A DNA stretch of 64,000 nucleotides from Ochotona curzoniae (GCF_017591425.1 NW_024465885.1:35906501-35970500); one strand, 5' to 3'. Positions 20,476 to 31,535 are shown, counted from the stretch's first letter. Translations and numbers: made by a program. The notes: a model not told the origin generated them from the sequence alone.

Positions 20476-22281
20476 GCAAGAACATAAACTATTCTTTAAG
20501 AGTAGCAATAAAAGTTACACCTGTAACCAGTTAAAATTTTCAGCATTAACCATCCATTCTTGTTTAAATTGATTCGAAGAAACATCTTGTGAATCAATTT
20601 TATCTGATGAGTGATTCTGATTATTAATGTCTAACAAAGGATATTGGTTATTTAAAGATTTTCATATAATCAAACTTAAGATAAACAACATATACAAAAA
20701 AGGCTGTATTATTCTCTGCATATATTTGTATCTGTTTTAAGTAAATTTTCATCACTGCCCAGTTGCTGGTCTACAAATGAAATTTTCTCAAATTGTTTCT
20801 TCAAAAGCATGAAATGTTTTCATGTTTTAGTATGTTTTTAGAGTATTCTACAGCCTTCATCACAACAGGTCAGGAGTGCATGAGTGATTGTGAACCCTGT
20901 GTTTTATGCAAATCTTGAAGGGCTTGTTCTGTGGTTAGCCCTTGCCTAGTCAAATACTTGTGCAAAACCTCATATAAATCAATTTAGCTTTTAAAACTGA
21001 ATGTACTATCACTTCTTTTTTGTAGAACTGGCAAAGATTTTTAGATATATTTACAGCTTTATTGTATAAGTAGACACTCCAGGTAATTTGAATTCAAATA
21101 TGAGACAAAGCATTCTGGAACATTCTGAAGTAACACCAGCAAGTAAATGAAAGGTCTGGAAATGCAATTGATGCTAAACATGCTAGTATATCTAGAATAG
21201 GGAATGTATGTATCTGTTCTCTTCCTACAGCTCCTGTGCCAAGTGGAGAGTTCTTTACAAATTTATTTCTCTGAAAGTAATTGGAAAGAAGCTATAGGCA
21301 ACAACTCAGACACATTTTCTTTTAGGATAGAGTCGGTGTATCTGACAAATTAGGTCTTGTTAAAGAGCTCACTGGCTTTGCTCTTTCAAAACTCCCGCCT
21401 TCTGCATCATCGTGTGCAGGTACAAACATGTCAGATATTCTGGAGCATCCTCTTTACTCTCCTTCCTTCCTTCCCCTCCTAAACTTACAGGACAAAAAAT
21501 CCTGTTTCCATCGTGGCTATTAATGTTTTTCTTTTGGTTTTATCTGGGGACTTAGCTGTGGGATCTATTTGATCCCAAACTCAGTGCCATGAAGACATTA
21601 ATATGATTTACATATAAGTTCCAGTCCAGTCACTGAACAAAAAATTAATCGTGAAATCCCCAAAGAATAGAAAATTTCTCTATTTTCATTTGCAGTAAAT
21701 GCTTTCTATTTCGAGGATTGCAGCAACATGCTAAGACAGAATGCTTTTGACATGAAATAATAGAAATATATGTTTGACGCTTCTGGATCCTGGGAGTACA
21801 GGGCCAAATTATCAGTAGCATTACTTTCTTAGCAAGGTTGTAAGGGAGAATCGCTCAGATTTCTCTCCTTCCTAGCTTCTGGCTACCCTTTGCATTCCTT
21901 GGCTTGTGTATGCATCATTGAAGTTCCTAACCGTGTTTTCAGGTTTCACTCTGCCTTTGTTTTTTCCATTCATTGCTAGCTGCACTGAGTTTACCTTCAA
22001 AGCTCTCTCTTTCTCCCATGGGCATCATTGATGGAAGGATTTAGACAATTTAAACGATCCTACTTTGAAATTCCTAATATATATACATCCCTCGATGGAA
22101 AGGATGGATGTCTCATATTATTAAATTCACAATTCTGTAGATATTCTGGCTTGATTTTACAGGTTTTCTGGCTTTGTTCTGTTGAAGGCCCATCTTTCAT
22201 TATAGCTACCTTAGTGGACTTCCCCACAGGATCTGGAGGGACCCTCAAAGTAACTATAAAGGGATGAACACTCTATCACAA
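20476..22281. other. Repeat-poor unassigned block
   Basis: This is about 1.8 kb with no SINE, L1 or LTR that I can name, in a window where such elements are frequent. A 79-codon plus-strand frame (22028-22267) overlaps a 62-codon minus-strand frame. Neither has a recognisable domain or good exon borders. If any part of this window is a conserved noncoding element, this block is a reasonable first place to look. Confidence 0.4.
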
Positions 22282-22331
22282 AATATAATATAATATAATA
22301 TAATATAATATAATATAATATAATATAATAT
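22282..22331. repeat. (AATAT)n pentanucleotide microsatellite
   Basis: Ten near-perfect AATAT units in a row, ending at ATATTCAATT. Its purity suggests recent length instability. Confidence 0.95.
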
Positions 22332-23338
22332 TCAATTATTTTTAAACTCAGGATGACAACTTTTTGTTAATGGTAGAGGACAAAAGGAACAAGTAGTACT
22401 TTCTTTTGGAAGCAATGAATTGGCACTTTCAGCAGCGTTATGATTCACTAAACTGCACAGCTGCCTAGCTTGCATCTTCCATTTCCAACATGTATGTGAT
22501 TAAGCATCCAGAATGCATATCAGTTACTCACCATGTCCATGTGATTAAAACCCATCCATAATGTTAATATTGTGATGTTCTACGTAATCTCTAGATGTTA
22601 ACTTTTACCTTGGGTTATTTTTCGGCTGTGGACATGAGAGTAAACGTATGCCTGAAGCACAGCAGATGAAATAGGCTTCAATATCTGTATGTAAATTGAA
22701 ACAGTTTTGATTTTCCTTAATATTGTGGATTGAGGAGAATGTGTCTGCAAACCAATTATCAAGTGCTAGAGGTTACATTGGTCTCTCGAAATAAGGATTC
22801 CATATACTACAAAACAGCTGTGCTTGGAGCTACTACTTGTGAAAGACAAATGTAAAATTCATACACACATCACCTTTGAAACTGTACTCTCACTTCTTAC
22901 AGTACCAATACACAAATCAAAAACAAACAAAAAATCACACAATGCTATATAATTTTAAAATTTTGTATTTCATTTAGAATGCTTCTGTAAAACAAATTTT
23001 ATCTATTACTCATTATATAAAACAAACTTGAGGCATTCAACTTAAATGGAGGAGAATGAGAGGAAAGACTTAGTATTGCTTTGACCATGGCAGTTACTGA
23101 ATGGGAAATTAACATTTGGAGAAACACCCATATGGACAACTCTGTTGAGAAAAATCAAAGATTCAAAAACCCATAAGATAAGGAAATCAGGGTCATGCAA
23201 GGTGATCAAACTCCGGTGTTTAGATATCCCATCACATGTTGCATGAATAATTTTTTAGCCTCTGCATAGTTTCAGGAAGATAATGTTCCTACATGGTCAG
23301 TTTCCTTCCACAGAAAACACTCACGTAGCTTATATGTT
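22332..23338. other. Unassigned AT-rich sequence
   Basis: No gene or nameable repeat is recognised. Confidence 0.4.
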
Positions 23339-23355
23339 AATGAACCAATATTATT

Positions 23356-23683
23356 TTTTTAAGATTTATTTATTTTTATTACAAAGTCAGATATACAGAG
23401 AGGAGGAGAGACAGAGAGGAAGATCTTTCGTCTGATGGTTCACTCCCCAAGTGAGCGCAACAGCTGGTGCTGCGCCAATCCGAAGCCGGGAACCAGGAAC
23501 CTCTTCCAGGTATCCCACATGGGTGCAGGGTCCCAAGGCTTTGGGCTGTCCTCAACTGCTTTCCCAGGCCACAAGCAGGGAGTTGGATGGGAAGTGGAGC
23601 TGCCAGGATTAGAACTGTTGCCCATATGGGATCCCTGGAGTTCAAGGCGAGGACTTTAGCCACTAGGCCACGCCACCGGGCCC
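23356..23683 (-). repeat. CSINE, full-length, minus strand, with TSD
   Basis: It runs from TTTTTTAAGATTTATTTATTTTTATTAC to the 5' end CACGCCACCGGGCCC. It contains GTTCACTCCCCAAGTGAGCG, CCAATCCGAAGCCGGGAACC and GCCCATATGGGATCCC. It is flanked by AATGAACCAATATTATT (23339-23355) and AATGACCCAATGTTGTT (23684-23700), a 17-bp TSD with three mismatches. Frames on both strands are SINE shadows. Confidence 0.95.
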
Positions 23684-23700
23684 AATGACCCAATGTTGTT

Positions 23701-24029
23701 ACAAGGAAAAACTACACCACTAATGAATGTTCTGGACATGTAACAAGCAACATCATTACATTCCAGGACACTCTCAGAAAGCTGCATAGATGACTGAGCT
23801 GTACGTATATACTGCAGGCCTGTGCTGCAGGCAAAATCTTAGTCTGTTATATGAAGGCATGGGACTTATAAATGTTTTGACAACTAAATATGCATCCTTG
23901 TTTGAGATACTTTTTTTTTTTCATGGAAATCCTGAAAGCCTGCAATAATGTTACAATCTTTCTGCCTCATATATTTTAGTGGGGGGAATGTGCAAATATG
24001 GTAAGGTGGTTGAGGCACCATTGGAATTT
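23701..24029. other. Unassigned sequence
   Basis: Mixed AT-rich DNA. No gene or repeat is recognised. Confidence 0.4.
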
Positions 24030-24200
24030 GAAGGAGCTGTGTTTCCATGCTGGTGATATGCCCCGCTTGTTAGCTCATTATGCAAATGTCTGCATTCTCT
24101 AAATCTAAATGTAAGCGTATATAAGCTGAAAGCATCATGATAATGTCCACTTCTCAAAACTTTTTTGAGGATTAAAAAAATGTAATGCCTATTATATTAA
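24030..24200 (+). mobile_element. Possible MIR fragment
   Basis: GAATTTGAAGGAGCTGTGTTTCC...CATTATGCAAATGTCTGC...TTTTTTGAGGATTAAAAAAATGTAATGC has the MIR order, ending in the GTTGTGAGGATTAAATGAGATAATGC-like block. Divergence is high. Confidence 0.4.
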
Positions 24201-24294
24201 CATACATTCCCTAAAAGCTAAGCGTGATGACTCTGAAGGACCTGCATTCCACAGAGGTCCTGGAAACAACTAAGCTCGCATGAACTCATTTATC

Positions 24295-24400
24295 TGATGA
24301 TATGCAATGGCTGTCATGTTCCAGGCATGGCATTAGGAGACGTAAGCACAGGAACGAACAAGACAGTAAAACCATCTCTCATCATGAAGATTATTTTCTG
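24295..24400 (-). mobile_element. L2 3' end fragment, minus strand
   Basis: TGTTCCAGGCATGGCATTAGGAG, then ACAGGAACGAACAAGACAGTAAAACCATCTCTCATCATGAAG, is the reverse complement of the L2 3' region: GTGCCAGGCACTGTTCTAGG...GTGAACAAGACAGACAAGGTCC...CTCATGGAG. Confidence 0.65.
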
Positions 24401-24659
24401 TTTGAAAGATTGATGCAGTTTTAATAAACTGAATAGTTCCAAGGAAGAAGGTTCGTTTTAGGTCAGAATTGCTACAAAAAAATTGAAATCTCAGTAAGTT
24501 AAAGAGAATGGGGATGGCCGTAGGCAGAAAGCAGCAACACGAATATTTAGTTGATACTAAAAAGTAACTCTTTAAGATGACTTATAACTGGTTCATAATG
24601 ATTCACTAAATGAGTGTGTGCCTCAAAATATGATTTCAACATTTTAAAATCAAAATAGA

Positions 24660-24982
24660 GGGCCTGGTGGTGTGGCCTAGTGGCTAAAGTCCCTGCCATG
24701 AACGCCCCAGGATCCCATATGGGCACTGATACTAATCCAGGCACCTCCACTTCCCATCCAGCTCCCTGCTTGTGGCCTGGGAAAGCAGTCGAGGACGGCC
24801 CAAAGCCTGCACCCGCATGGGAGACGTGAAAGGCATTCCTGGTTCCCGGCTTCGGATCGGTGCAGCACTGGCCTTTGTGCTCACTTGGGGAGGGAATCAT
24901 CGGACAGAAGATCTTCCTCTCTGTCTCTCCTGCTCTCTGTATATCTGACTTTGTAATACAAATAAATAAGTCTTAAAAAAAA
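24660..24982 (+). repeat. CSINE, nearly full-length
   Basis: GGGCCTGGTGGTGTGGCCTAGTGG to AATACAAATAAATAAGTCTTAAAAAAAAC. The stretch around the CTTGGGACC position is deleted, so CCCAAAGCC joins directly to TGCACCCGC. The rest matches the younger class. The 117-codon minus-strand frame is a SINE shadow. Confidence 0.95.
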
Positions 24983-25614
24983 CAAAGCAAAACAAGTATT
25001 TACAGAATCTGAAGGAACGCAAATGTTAATGTGTGCTGTGAATATCTAAATATGTTTCATTAATTTTGAGAAATATAAGTAAAGATGAGAAGTTTTATTT
25101 GAAATAGTTTTCATTTGTGATATCACCAATTACGAGCAGGAACCTCAGGGACCTTGCGGTCTCCTGGATTGGAAAAATCTTACCTTGTCTCTCACCTGAC
25201 CTTACACCGTTCTCTCAGACCAGGCAGCTATCTCTTCAAGTCAAGATTTCTTGAATCAAGCTGTGACAGGTTCTTAGCATGCTAGAGATTGTTTTTTCTA
25301 CCAAATGACTATGTGGAAAAGAAGTTGCTCTGATAAATACAGATAAACAGGTTTCTCAGAAGGACTTTGGAAATCTGTCCCTCCTTTGGAGCCCTCAAGT
25401 TACAGACTTTGACTGTAGTTTCTTTTGTTTCATCTGCTTATATAGCATCCTATTGCCATATTCCTCAAGACTAGCTCTTCATTTTTTTTTTTTCCAGAAG
25501 AGCAGCCTCCATCCATTTCGCAAGCCATGAATATAGGGCTTGAATATATTTATTCATCTGGATCCCTAAGCTGCATTTTTCAGTTAATGAAAAAAAAAAA
25601 AGTCAGCATTTTGA
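24983..25614. other. Unassigned sequence
   Basis: No gene or repeat is recognised apart from short T and A runs (about 25483-25494 and 25590-25600). Confidence 0.4.
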
Positions 25615-25972
25615 TATGGTGAGTGAAGCCACTACCAATGGTGCAAAAATCCCCAAAGTGTGCTGAATTGAGTCTACTCTGCTTTGCTTCAGCTCCATGC
25701 TAGATTATCTTCATGATCTGCAAGAAAACATGGCCTGAGTAACACGCATAGGAAAGTGATGCCAGATCTTCCAGGTGCTTAGTCAACTTTCACACGTGTG
25801 GGAGACCTTGATGAAGTTCTTGGCTCGCGGCTTTGGCCTGTTCCATTCCCACCCACTGCGGTCCTTTGGGGAATAAACTGGTGGACTGAATATCCCAGTC
25901 ACCATTTCTCTGTCTCTCTGTGACTCTGTTTTAAAGTACACAAATGCACAAATAAACCTTAAAAAGCAGAGG
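25615..25972 (+). repeat. Old CSINE, diverged
   Basis: A weak 5' half (GTGAGTGAAGCCACTACC...GAGTCTACTCTGCTTTGCTTCAGCTCCATGC) is followed by a better 3' half. That half has CACACGTGTGGGAGACC, TGATGAAGTTCTTGGCTC, CTTTGGGGAATAAACTGGTGG, TCTCTGTCTCTCTGTGACTCTG and an AAATAAACCTTAAAAA tail. Confidence 0.7.
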
Positions 25973-26014
25973 AAGACATTATTTTTATTAATTTTTTAAA
26001 ATTCTAAATATATT

Positions 26015-26093
26015 GTATTTATTTTCAAGTTTTTGAAAGGCCAGAGAGACTCAGACATGAAAAATGAGAGTGAGAACAAGAAAGAGATTATCC
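26015..26093 (-). repeat. Old CSINE 3' part, split by a younger SINE
   Basis: TTGTATTTATTTTCAAGTTTTTGAAAGGCCAGAGAGACTCAGACATG is the tail side of an older CSINE read on the minus strand. It is interrupted by the insertion at 26094 and resumes at 26445-26510. Confidence 0.55.
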
Positions 26094-26428
26094 GGGCCCG
26101 GCGCGGTGGCGCAAGTGGTTAAGGTCCTCGCCTTGCACGCCCAGGATCCCATATGGGCGCCGGTTCTAATCCCGGCAGCCCCGCTTCCCTTCCAGCTCCC
26201 TGCCTGTGGCCCGGGAAAGCAGTCCAGGACAGCCCAAAGCTTTGGGACCCTGCACCCGCGTGGGAGACCCGGAAGAGGCTCCTGGCTTCGGATTGGCATA
26301 GCATGGGCCGTTGCGCTCACTTGGGGAGTGAATCATCGGACGGAAGATCTTCCTCTCTGTCTCTCCTCTCTGTATATCCGCCTTTCCAATGAAAAAATAA
26401 ATAAATAAAAATAAATCTTTAAAAAAAA
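26094..26428 (+). repeat. Young CSINE with TSD and intact Pol III boxes
   Basis: This is one of the two least diverged copies. It starts GGGCCCGGCGCGGTGGCGC, with an A-box-like TGGCGCAAGTGG (26107-26118) and a B-box-like GGTTCTAATCC (26162-26172). It ends in TATATCCGCCTTTCCAATG and an A-rich tail. It is flanked by AAGAAAGAGATTATCC (26078-26093) and AAGAAAGAGATCATCC (26429-26444), a 16-bp TSD with one mismatch. It inserted into an older SINE. The 114-codon plus-strand frame and the overlapping minus-strand frames are SINE shadows. Confidence 0.97.
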
Positions 26429-26444
26429 AAGAAAGAGATCATCC

Positions 26445-26512
26445 ATCCCCTTCCAAGTCTTCCAGTGCCTGGGCAGGGCAGGCCATGGTCAACCCATGGC
26501 TTCAGTATCTCT
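26445..26512 (-). repeat. Old CSINE, remaining part of the split copy
   Basis: ATCCCCTTCCAAGTCTTCCAGTGCCTGG...GGCAGGGCAGGCCATGG corresponds to the TGGTTCACTCCCCAAATGGC...GGGCTGGGCCAGGCC block on the minus strand. It continues the piece ending at 26093. Heavily diverged. Confidence 0.45.
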
Positions 26513-26944
26513 TGTCCTTCCTGAAGAGTCCTCAATAATTCTTTATCCTCTTTAATTTTCCTCCTGTTTTTCCTATGTTAGATTTGCAACCTGTGTCCTA
26601 GCCTATTTTTGCCTGTTCCAGTTGCAAGGTACCAGTTTGTGGTGCACTCTAAGACACAAGGAGTGCGGAATAAAAATGTCTACCGTAACACAATTTTGCA
26701 ACATAGGAAATTTAGAAGCTATAAAATAAACAAATTAAAAAGTCATAAACTAAATATTATAAAAATGAGGTCTTTATCGTGCACCAGAATTAAGAGACAG
26801 TTGGGTGACAGGATACAGGGAAGATAGTTGAGTCAGAGGAGTGAATTGAGATACATAAATCCCCAAATTCCGGTGCACTGGTTTACTGAAACCAATGGAA
26901 TAACTGCTCAGATAAGATGTGAATCCATTGTACAAGGATCAGCA
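26513..26944. other. Unassigned sequence
   Basis: No gene or repeat is recognised. A 72-codon frame at 26609-26827 has no domain. Confidence 0.4.
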
Positions 26945-27262
26945 TTATGATAAACATGAGGTCAGGCCATTTATGGCAACGCCTGCATCCCATACCATAG
27001 TGTTAATTTGAGTTGTGGTTTTGGGGTGTATGATCCAACTTCCTGCTAGTGTGTCTGGGAATGCAGCAAGTAATGGCTGATTCTTTGGACCCCTGTCACT
27101 CACGTGGGAGAACAGACAGAGTTCTTGGCTCTTAGTTTCAACCAAGCTGGGTCAGTCAGTTGCAAACATCTGGAAAGTGCAATTCTGTGGAAAATCTTTG
27201 TGTGTTTGTATGTGGCTCTCTCTTCTTACAGCTTTCTAAAAATAAAAATATATAAGTTAAAA
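26945..27262 (+). repeat. Old CSINE, diverged
   Basis: GCAACGCCTGCATCCCATACC, then GATCCAACTTCCTGCTAGTG, GGGAATGCAGCAAGTAATGGC, ACTCACGTGGGAGAACAG, GAGTTCTTGGCTC and a TAAAAATAAAAATATATAAG tail follow the older CSINE order. Confidence 0.7.
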
Positions 27263-27740
27263 ATAAACATTTAAAATAATTAAAATATGATCATATTCAT
27301 TATAGGATTTAATTATAAGATTATCTTTGTATTTGTCTCATGCAAATAGAGTTTTCATCATTTCAGCAATTGTTTTAAGTTTTCTCTGCTTTCATAGACC
27401 AAATTTTTCGTCTAGTAAGGAAACACATTGCTTCGTCAGAAACCCTAACAATGATATCTGTGTCTTTAATATTAATCTTCTTTATTTTGTATTCTTATGC
27501 TACTCCCTCCATTAATTTACAATTTTTTGATATGCGCTTCAATGTACTTTTGTCTCTTGAAACAAAATTTAAAATAAATCTGAACTCATACTGGGGTGCT
27601 CAAAAATGTCGTTATTCTATTCTATTGAAGCTTCCGTACTACACACTACAGATTTGGTGTATTAAATCACACAAACATATTTTTCACAGTTCTAAAATGT
27701 AAGAGTCCAATATCAAGATGCTGGAAAATTTGATTTCCTC
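27263..27740. other. Unassigned AT-rich sequence
   Basis: No gene or repeat is recognised. Overlapping 62- and 83-codon plus-strand frames show no domain. Confidence 0.4.
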
Positions 27741-27905
27741 TGAATCTGCTTCCAGTGGTGCTTTATCACATACTCACCCAGAAATTTGTGCCCCAGACTC
27801 TTCTCCACCCGTATAAACTCACTTTAGGACAACAACTTCTTCATCACCATTTCTCAACACAGTCACATTATGAGATGCTGGCGATTAAATTTCTGCCATG
27901 AATAG
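27741..27905 (-). mobile_element. Possible MaLR LTR fragment, minus strand
   Basis: CTTCATCACCATTTCTCAACACAGTCACATTATG-AGATGCTGGCGATTAAATTTCTGCCATGAA resembles the reverse complement of the MaLR 5' region: CATCACCTCCCAAAGGCCCC...ATCACATTGGGGATTAGGTTTCAACATATGAA. Confidence 0.45.
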
Positions 27906-29665
27906 TGTGAGAATCACAGTGAGTCCAGGATAGTTATCAGTTCTAGTATAAATAACCTCTTAGATTTTCTACTGAACCCACATTAGTCTCGTGTCAGTCC
28001 TTCACTGCCCACAGCATTGTAGCCTGTGCTATGGGATCGTCAGCTTTTCTAGGTAAATTATTTGCAAAAATAGATGGGAAGAATAGAATGCAAGAATTGA
28101 ATAGATGCAAGAATAGAATAGGCCTTGCCTGCTGATATCACACACTTGGTTCTCTCTCTCTCTTTTTTTTTTTTTTTTTGCAATTCAAGTGTGCAACAGC
28201 ATAGAGCTTAAACCATCATATTTTGAATGGGCTAGCTCTATAATTAAATAGAAAAAAAAAAAGAAAAGTGAGCTACACACAGCATCATGTTTGATAAAAG
28301 AAAAAGGAGAGCAATGTTTCAAGACAGTGAATGAAACCTTCTGTCTTGCAGAGAAACACAACTGGAAACATCTTTAGGAAAACTGAATGGCAGGATGGGA
28401 GCATTTGTTCTTGTACTCATGAGGTGTGACTCAGAGCGCTTCCGTTGGGGATGGCGTGATAACTCTCCTTTTGCAGCAGAAATTCAGAGCCAGTAGGTGG
28501 TTTTCAAAGTAACAAGTAAAGCCTGGTCTCAAACTTCGTCTGTTCAAGTAGATTCACTCTTGTGGCTTTAAGGTGCAACCCACTATTAATTGCAGAATTT
28601 TTGCATTTAACATTTGCTTTTCAGCTTTCACGTAGATTTCCTTATCCCCTAACTACATATTTTCCTAGAAACCTATGTAATATAATTTCAACTTCAGAAT
28701 CATTAGTTAATATAGAAACTTATTTTTCTTATAATTCTTCAACATCTTGATATCTAGTCCTATATGTTAAGCACATTATTCTTCAAAATTAAGCATGCAA
28801 TATATCCAATCTTATTGTTTTTAATGGTTTAATACTGCGATTCTATAAGCATGGTTTTTTACTACATGATTATTTTTTTAAAAAAATTCCCTATTTATAC
28901 TATCATCCTCTATTTGATCCATTTATATTTCAATAACAAAATGTTAAAGAAGAAAGCATATCAGTTGATAAAATGAGAGAGGTGAACATGACAAAATATA
29001 ACCAACAAGCCAATACATATTCCATCTCGTGGTTTGCTTTTGTTTTTGACAGACCTAATCCAACTTTTATTTGCTTATTTATTTGTTTGTTTATTTTCAG
29101 AGATTTTCTTGAAGGACCATATGGGAACAATTGACACCTCCATTCCCAAAATTGTACACAGAAATATGAGAAGACAATTCTAGAAGACAGGTACTAGCCC
29201 AGAGACCTGGAAATGTCTCTCCATTACGGATTTGAAGGAACTGATCTTGGCCATTAGCAAACCAGGGACATTCCTCTTATAAAATGTAACGAATGTAAAT
29301 ATTGTTATATCCTATTTATAATTAAACTGAAATTCAAAGTGCCCTCACAATAAATTTTTTAAAAGATGGTCTCATGAGAAAGTATGCTCCTTTTTTAACA
29401 CTGACATTGAAAAATGTTATAAATTGGACTTAAATTTTAATTTGTGAAATCACTATGTGTGAGCAACATTCACAAAAATACATGCCATCCAGTCCTATAC
29501 CAAACAAGTAATGTTTTAAATCTAGAAAATCCCAGAGTTAATGTAGCTATGTCAAAGGAATAAAGTTTTCATTTTTAAAAATTCCTTATCTTTAATACCT
29601 TCTTACATTCATTGATTTTGATAATATAGAACAAAATGTTTGACCTATGAAAATAAATACTGGTA
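27906..29665. other. Unassigned AT-rich sequence
   Basis: Features are limited to a (TC)n plus T17 run at about 28150-28179, a poly-A run near 28251-28262 and TTTG/TTTA-rich runs near 29070-29095. No gene is recognised. Confidence 0.4.
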
Positions 29666-29815
29666 GGCCTGGCCCAGTGGACAAGTCGTTAAGTCCTTGC
29701 CTTGTACATGCCAGGAGCACATATGGGCACCGATTCATGTCCTGAAAGCTCCATTTCCCATCCATCTCCCTGCTTGTGGCCTGGGAAAGCAGCAGAGGAT
29801 GGTAAAAAGCCTTGG
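29666..29815 (+). repeat. CSINE 5' half, first arm of a head-to-head structure
   Basis: GGCCTGGCCCAGTGGACAAG to CTGGGAAAGCAGCAGAGGATGG follows the SINE 5' half. It stops in the middle of the element, without a 3' half or A tail, and joins an inverted copy of the SINE 5' end. Confidence 0.85.
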
Positions 29816-29847
29816 AACTTTAGCAATCAGGCCATTGTGCCAAGCCA
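29816..29847 (-). repeat. Inverted CSINE 5' end, second arm
   Basis: AACTTTAGCAATCAGGCCATTGTGCCAAGCCA is the reverse complement of a SINE start (GGC...GGTGGCCTAGTGGCTAAAGTCC type). It abuts the plus-strand half without spacer. Flanks AAATAAATACT (29651-29661) and AACTAAATATT (29849-29859) match at 9 of 11 positions and may be one TSD around the whole structure. Confidence 0.75.
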
Positions 29848-29949
29848 CAACTAAATATTAAACTTTCTTTTTTGAGTCTTTAACACTGCAAATGGTTACT
29901 AAATTCACCAACTATTAGTATTTCCTATTTCTTTAAGATAATGGATATT

Positions 29950-30268
29950 GGGCCCAGTGTGGTAGCCTAGCAGCTAATGTCTTCACCTTGAACTCACTGT
30001 GATTGCATATGGGCGCCGGTTCTAATCCCGGCATCCCTGCTTCCCATTCAGCTCCCTGCTTATGACTCGGAAAGCAAACAAGGACAGCCCCAAACCTTGG
30101 GACTCTGAACCTGTTTGGGAGACGTGGAAGAGGTTCCGGGCTCCAGGCTGTGGATTGGTTCAGCTCCAGCCGTGGTCACTTGGTGAGTGAATCATCAGAT
30201 GGAAGATCTTCCTCCATTTCCTTGTCTCTGTTTATCTGACTTTCCAATAGAAAAAATATATCTTTAAA
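29950..30268 (+). repeat. CSINE, nearly full-length
   Basis: GGGCCCAGTGTGGTAGCCTAGCAGC, ATATGGGCGCCGGTTCTAATCCC, GTGGAAGAGGTTCC, CATCAGATGGAAGATCTTCC and an A-rich tail. Moderately diverged. Confidence 0.93.
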
Positions 30269-30779
30269 AAAAAATGATACGTTATTTGGAAATTTCAGTC
30301 TTCTCAAAATCCTCTATTAGATTTATATTATGACTCACAGTTATTGAACTTAAATCAATATCAGAGAGAATAGACTCAAAGAAGTAACTTTGGAAGTGAA
30401 TAAGCTTTGGTTGCCCCTACTACAGATAAAAATTGTCACACATTGGTTTTTAGGTTGTTATGAGAAGGCCTGAAGCTGAAGATTTTTACTCATACAATTC
30501 ATGACTTACCATCCTGTAGATCTAACTTTACCAATGTTTTAATTACTATAGCAAGTGCAGCTATGAATCATAATGAAAGTTATACATATTAAGAATTTAA
30601 AATATTTATGAAAATATTTGGGGGTGCTGTACATCCCACAGAGCCATCTTATTTGCTTCTCTTGTTTTTTTTTTTCTTTTAGTTATTTTAAACCTTTGTA
30701 AACTGTAGAATATCCATAATTCATTGAGCTACAGAAATACTAAGCAGTAGTGCCCAGTTTGTTACTGTAGCGTATATTA
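30269..30779. other. Unassigned AT-rich sequence
   Basis: No gene or repeat is recognised. A poly-T run lies near 30666-30675. Confidence 0.4.
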
Positions 30780-31072
30780 AGTCTACCTGCAGTAACAGTA
30801 TCTCAAAGGAGCACCTGTTTGCGTCTTGGCAGCTCTGGCTACAATCCAGCTCCCTGTCAGTGGTCTGGGAAAACGCAATAGGATCTCCCTAGTCTTGGAT
30901 CCCTGTATTTGCATGGGAGAACAGGTCCAGGGTCCAGGCTCCTGGCCTTGAACCAACACAGCTTCAGTCATGGTGGCCCTTTGGGAAGTAAAACAGCACA
31001 TGGAAGATCTCTCTCTTCCTTTTTCTCTCTGTAAACTTGTCTTTTGAATCAAAAGAAGTAAAGCTTTAAGTG
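30780..31072 (+). repeat. Old CSINE
   Basis: CTACAATCCAGCTCCCTGTCAGTGGTCTGGGAAAACGC, TGCATGGGAGAACAGG, GGCTCCTGGCCTTGAACC, CACATGGAAGATCTCTCTC and a TTTTGAATCAAAAGAAGTAAAGCTTTAAG tail. The 111-codon minus-strand frame across it is a SINE shadow. Confidence 0.8.
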
Positions 31073-31535
31073 AGGAAATACATTTGAATGTCCTGTTACT
31101 GCATACAAATGTTTCCATTTCTGTTTTGCTCTGAACAGTTTTATGGTGTCACTGGTTTCTTATGTAATATAGCAGATGCAACCGATGCTATATGTTCATT
31201 CAGTGTTTATTTACAGGAGAGTCACAATTATGCTATCTATAAAAACGTTATCCTTTAAAAAGATATTAAACAGAGTAACTACTTGCTTTCTATTAAGAGT
31301 TGTTTGCTCTGTGGAGCCTGTCCAACTAACACCCTTCATAGTCACCTTGCAATTCAAGCACTCAGATAATTCAGTCATTTTTCTTGGTACTCCCTATTCT
31401 GGAGGTAACAGGTAAATTTTAACCTAAAACTTTCAACCTGTTTCTAATTGTGTGTGTGTGTGTGTGTGTGCGCGTAGGCTTGTTTACGTCTGTGCAGGTA
31501 GGAATATACGTTCTTTTAAATTGTACTAAAATGAT
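31073..31535. other. Unassigned sequence with (TG)n
   Basis: It contains a (TG)11 run followed by CGCG at about 31449-31475. The 79-codon frame at 31176-31415 shows no domain. Confidence 0.5.

Noticed and set aside
26064..26408. 114-codon frame with Pro/Leu-rich peptide, similar to frames at 39739, 46645, 23379 and 24547
   Set aside because: All are the same SINE translated in one of its frames. The similarity among them reflects repeat homology, not a gene family.
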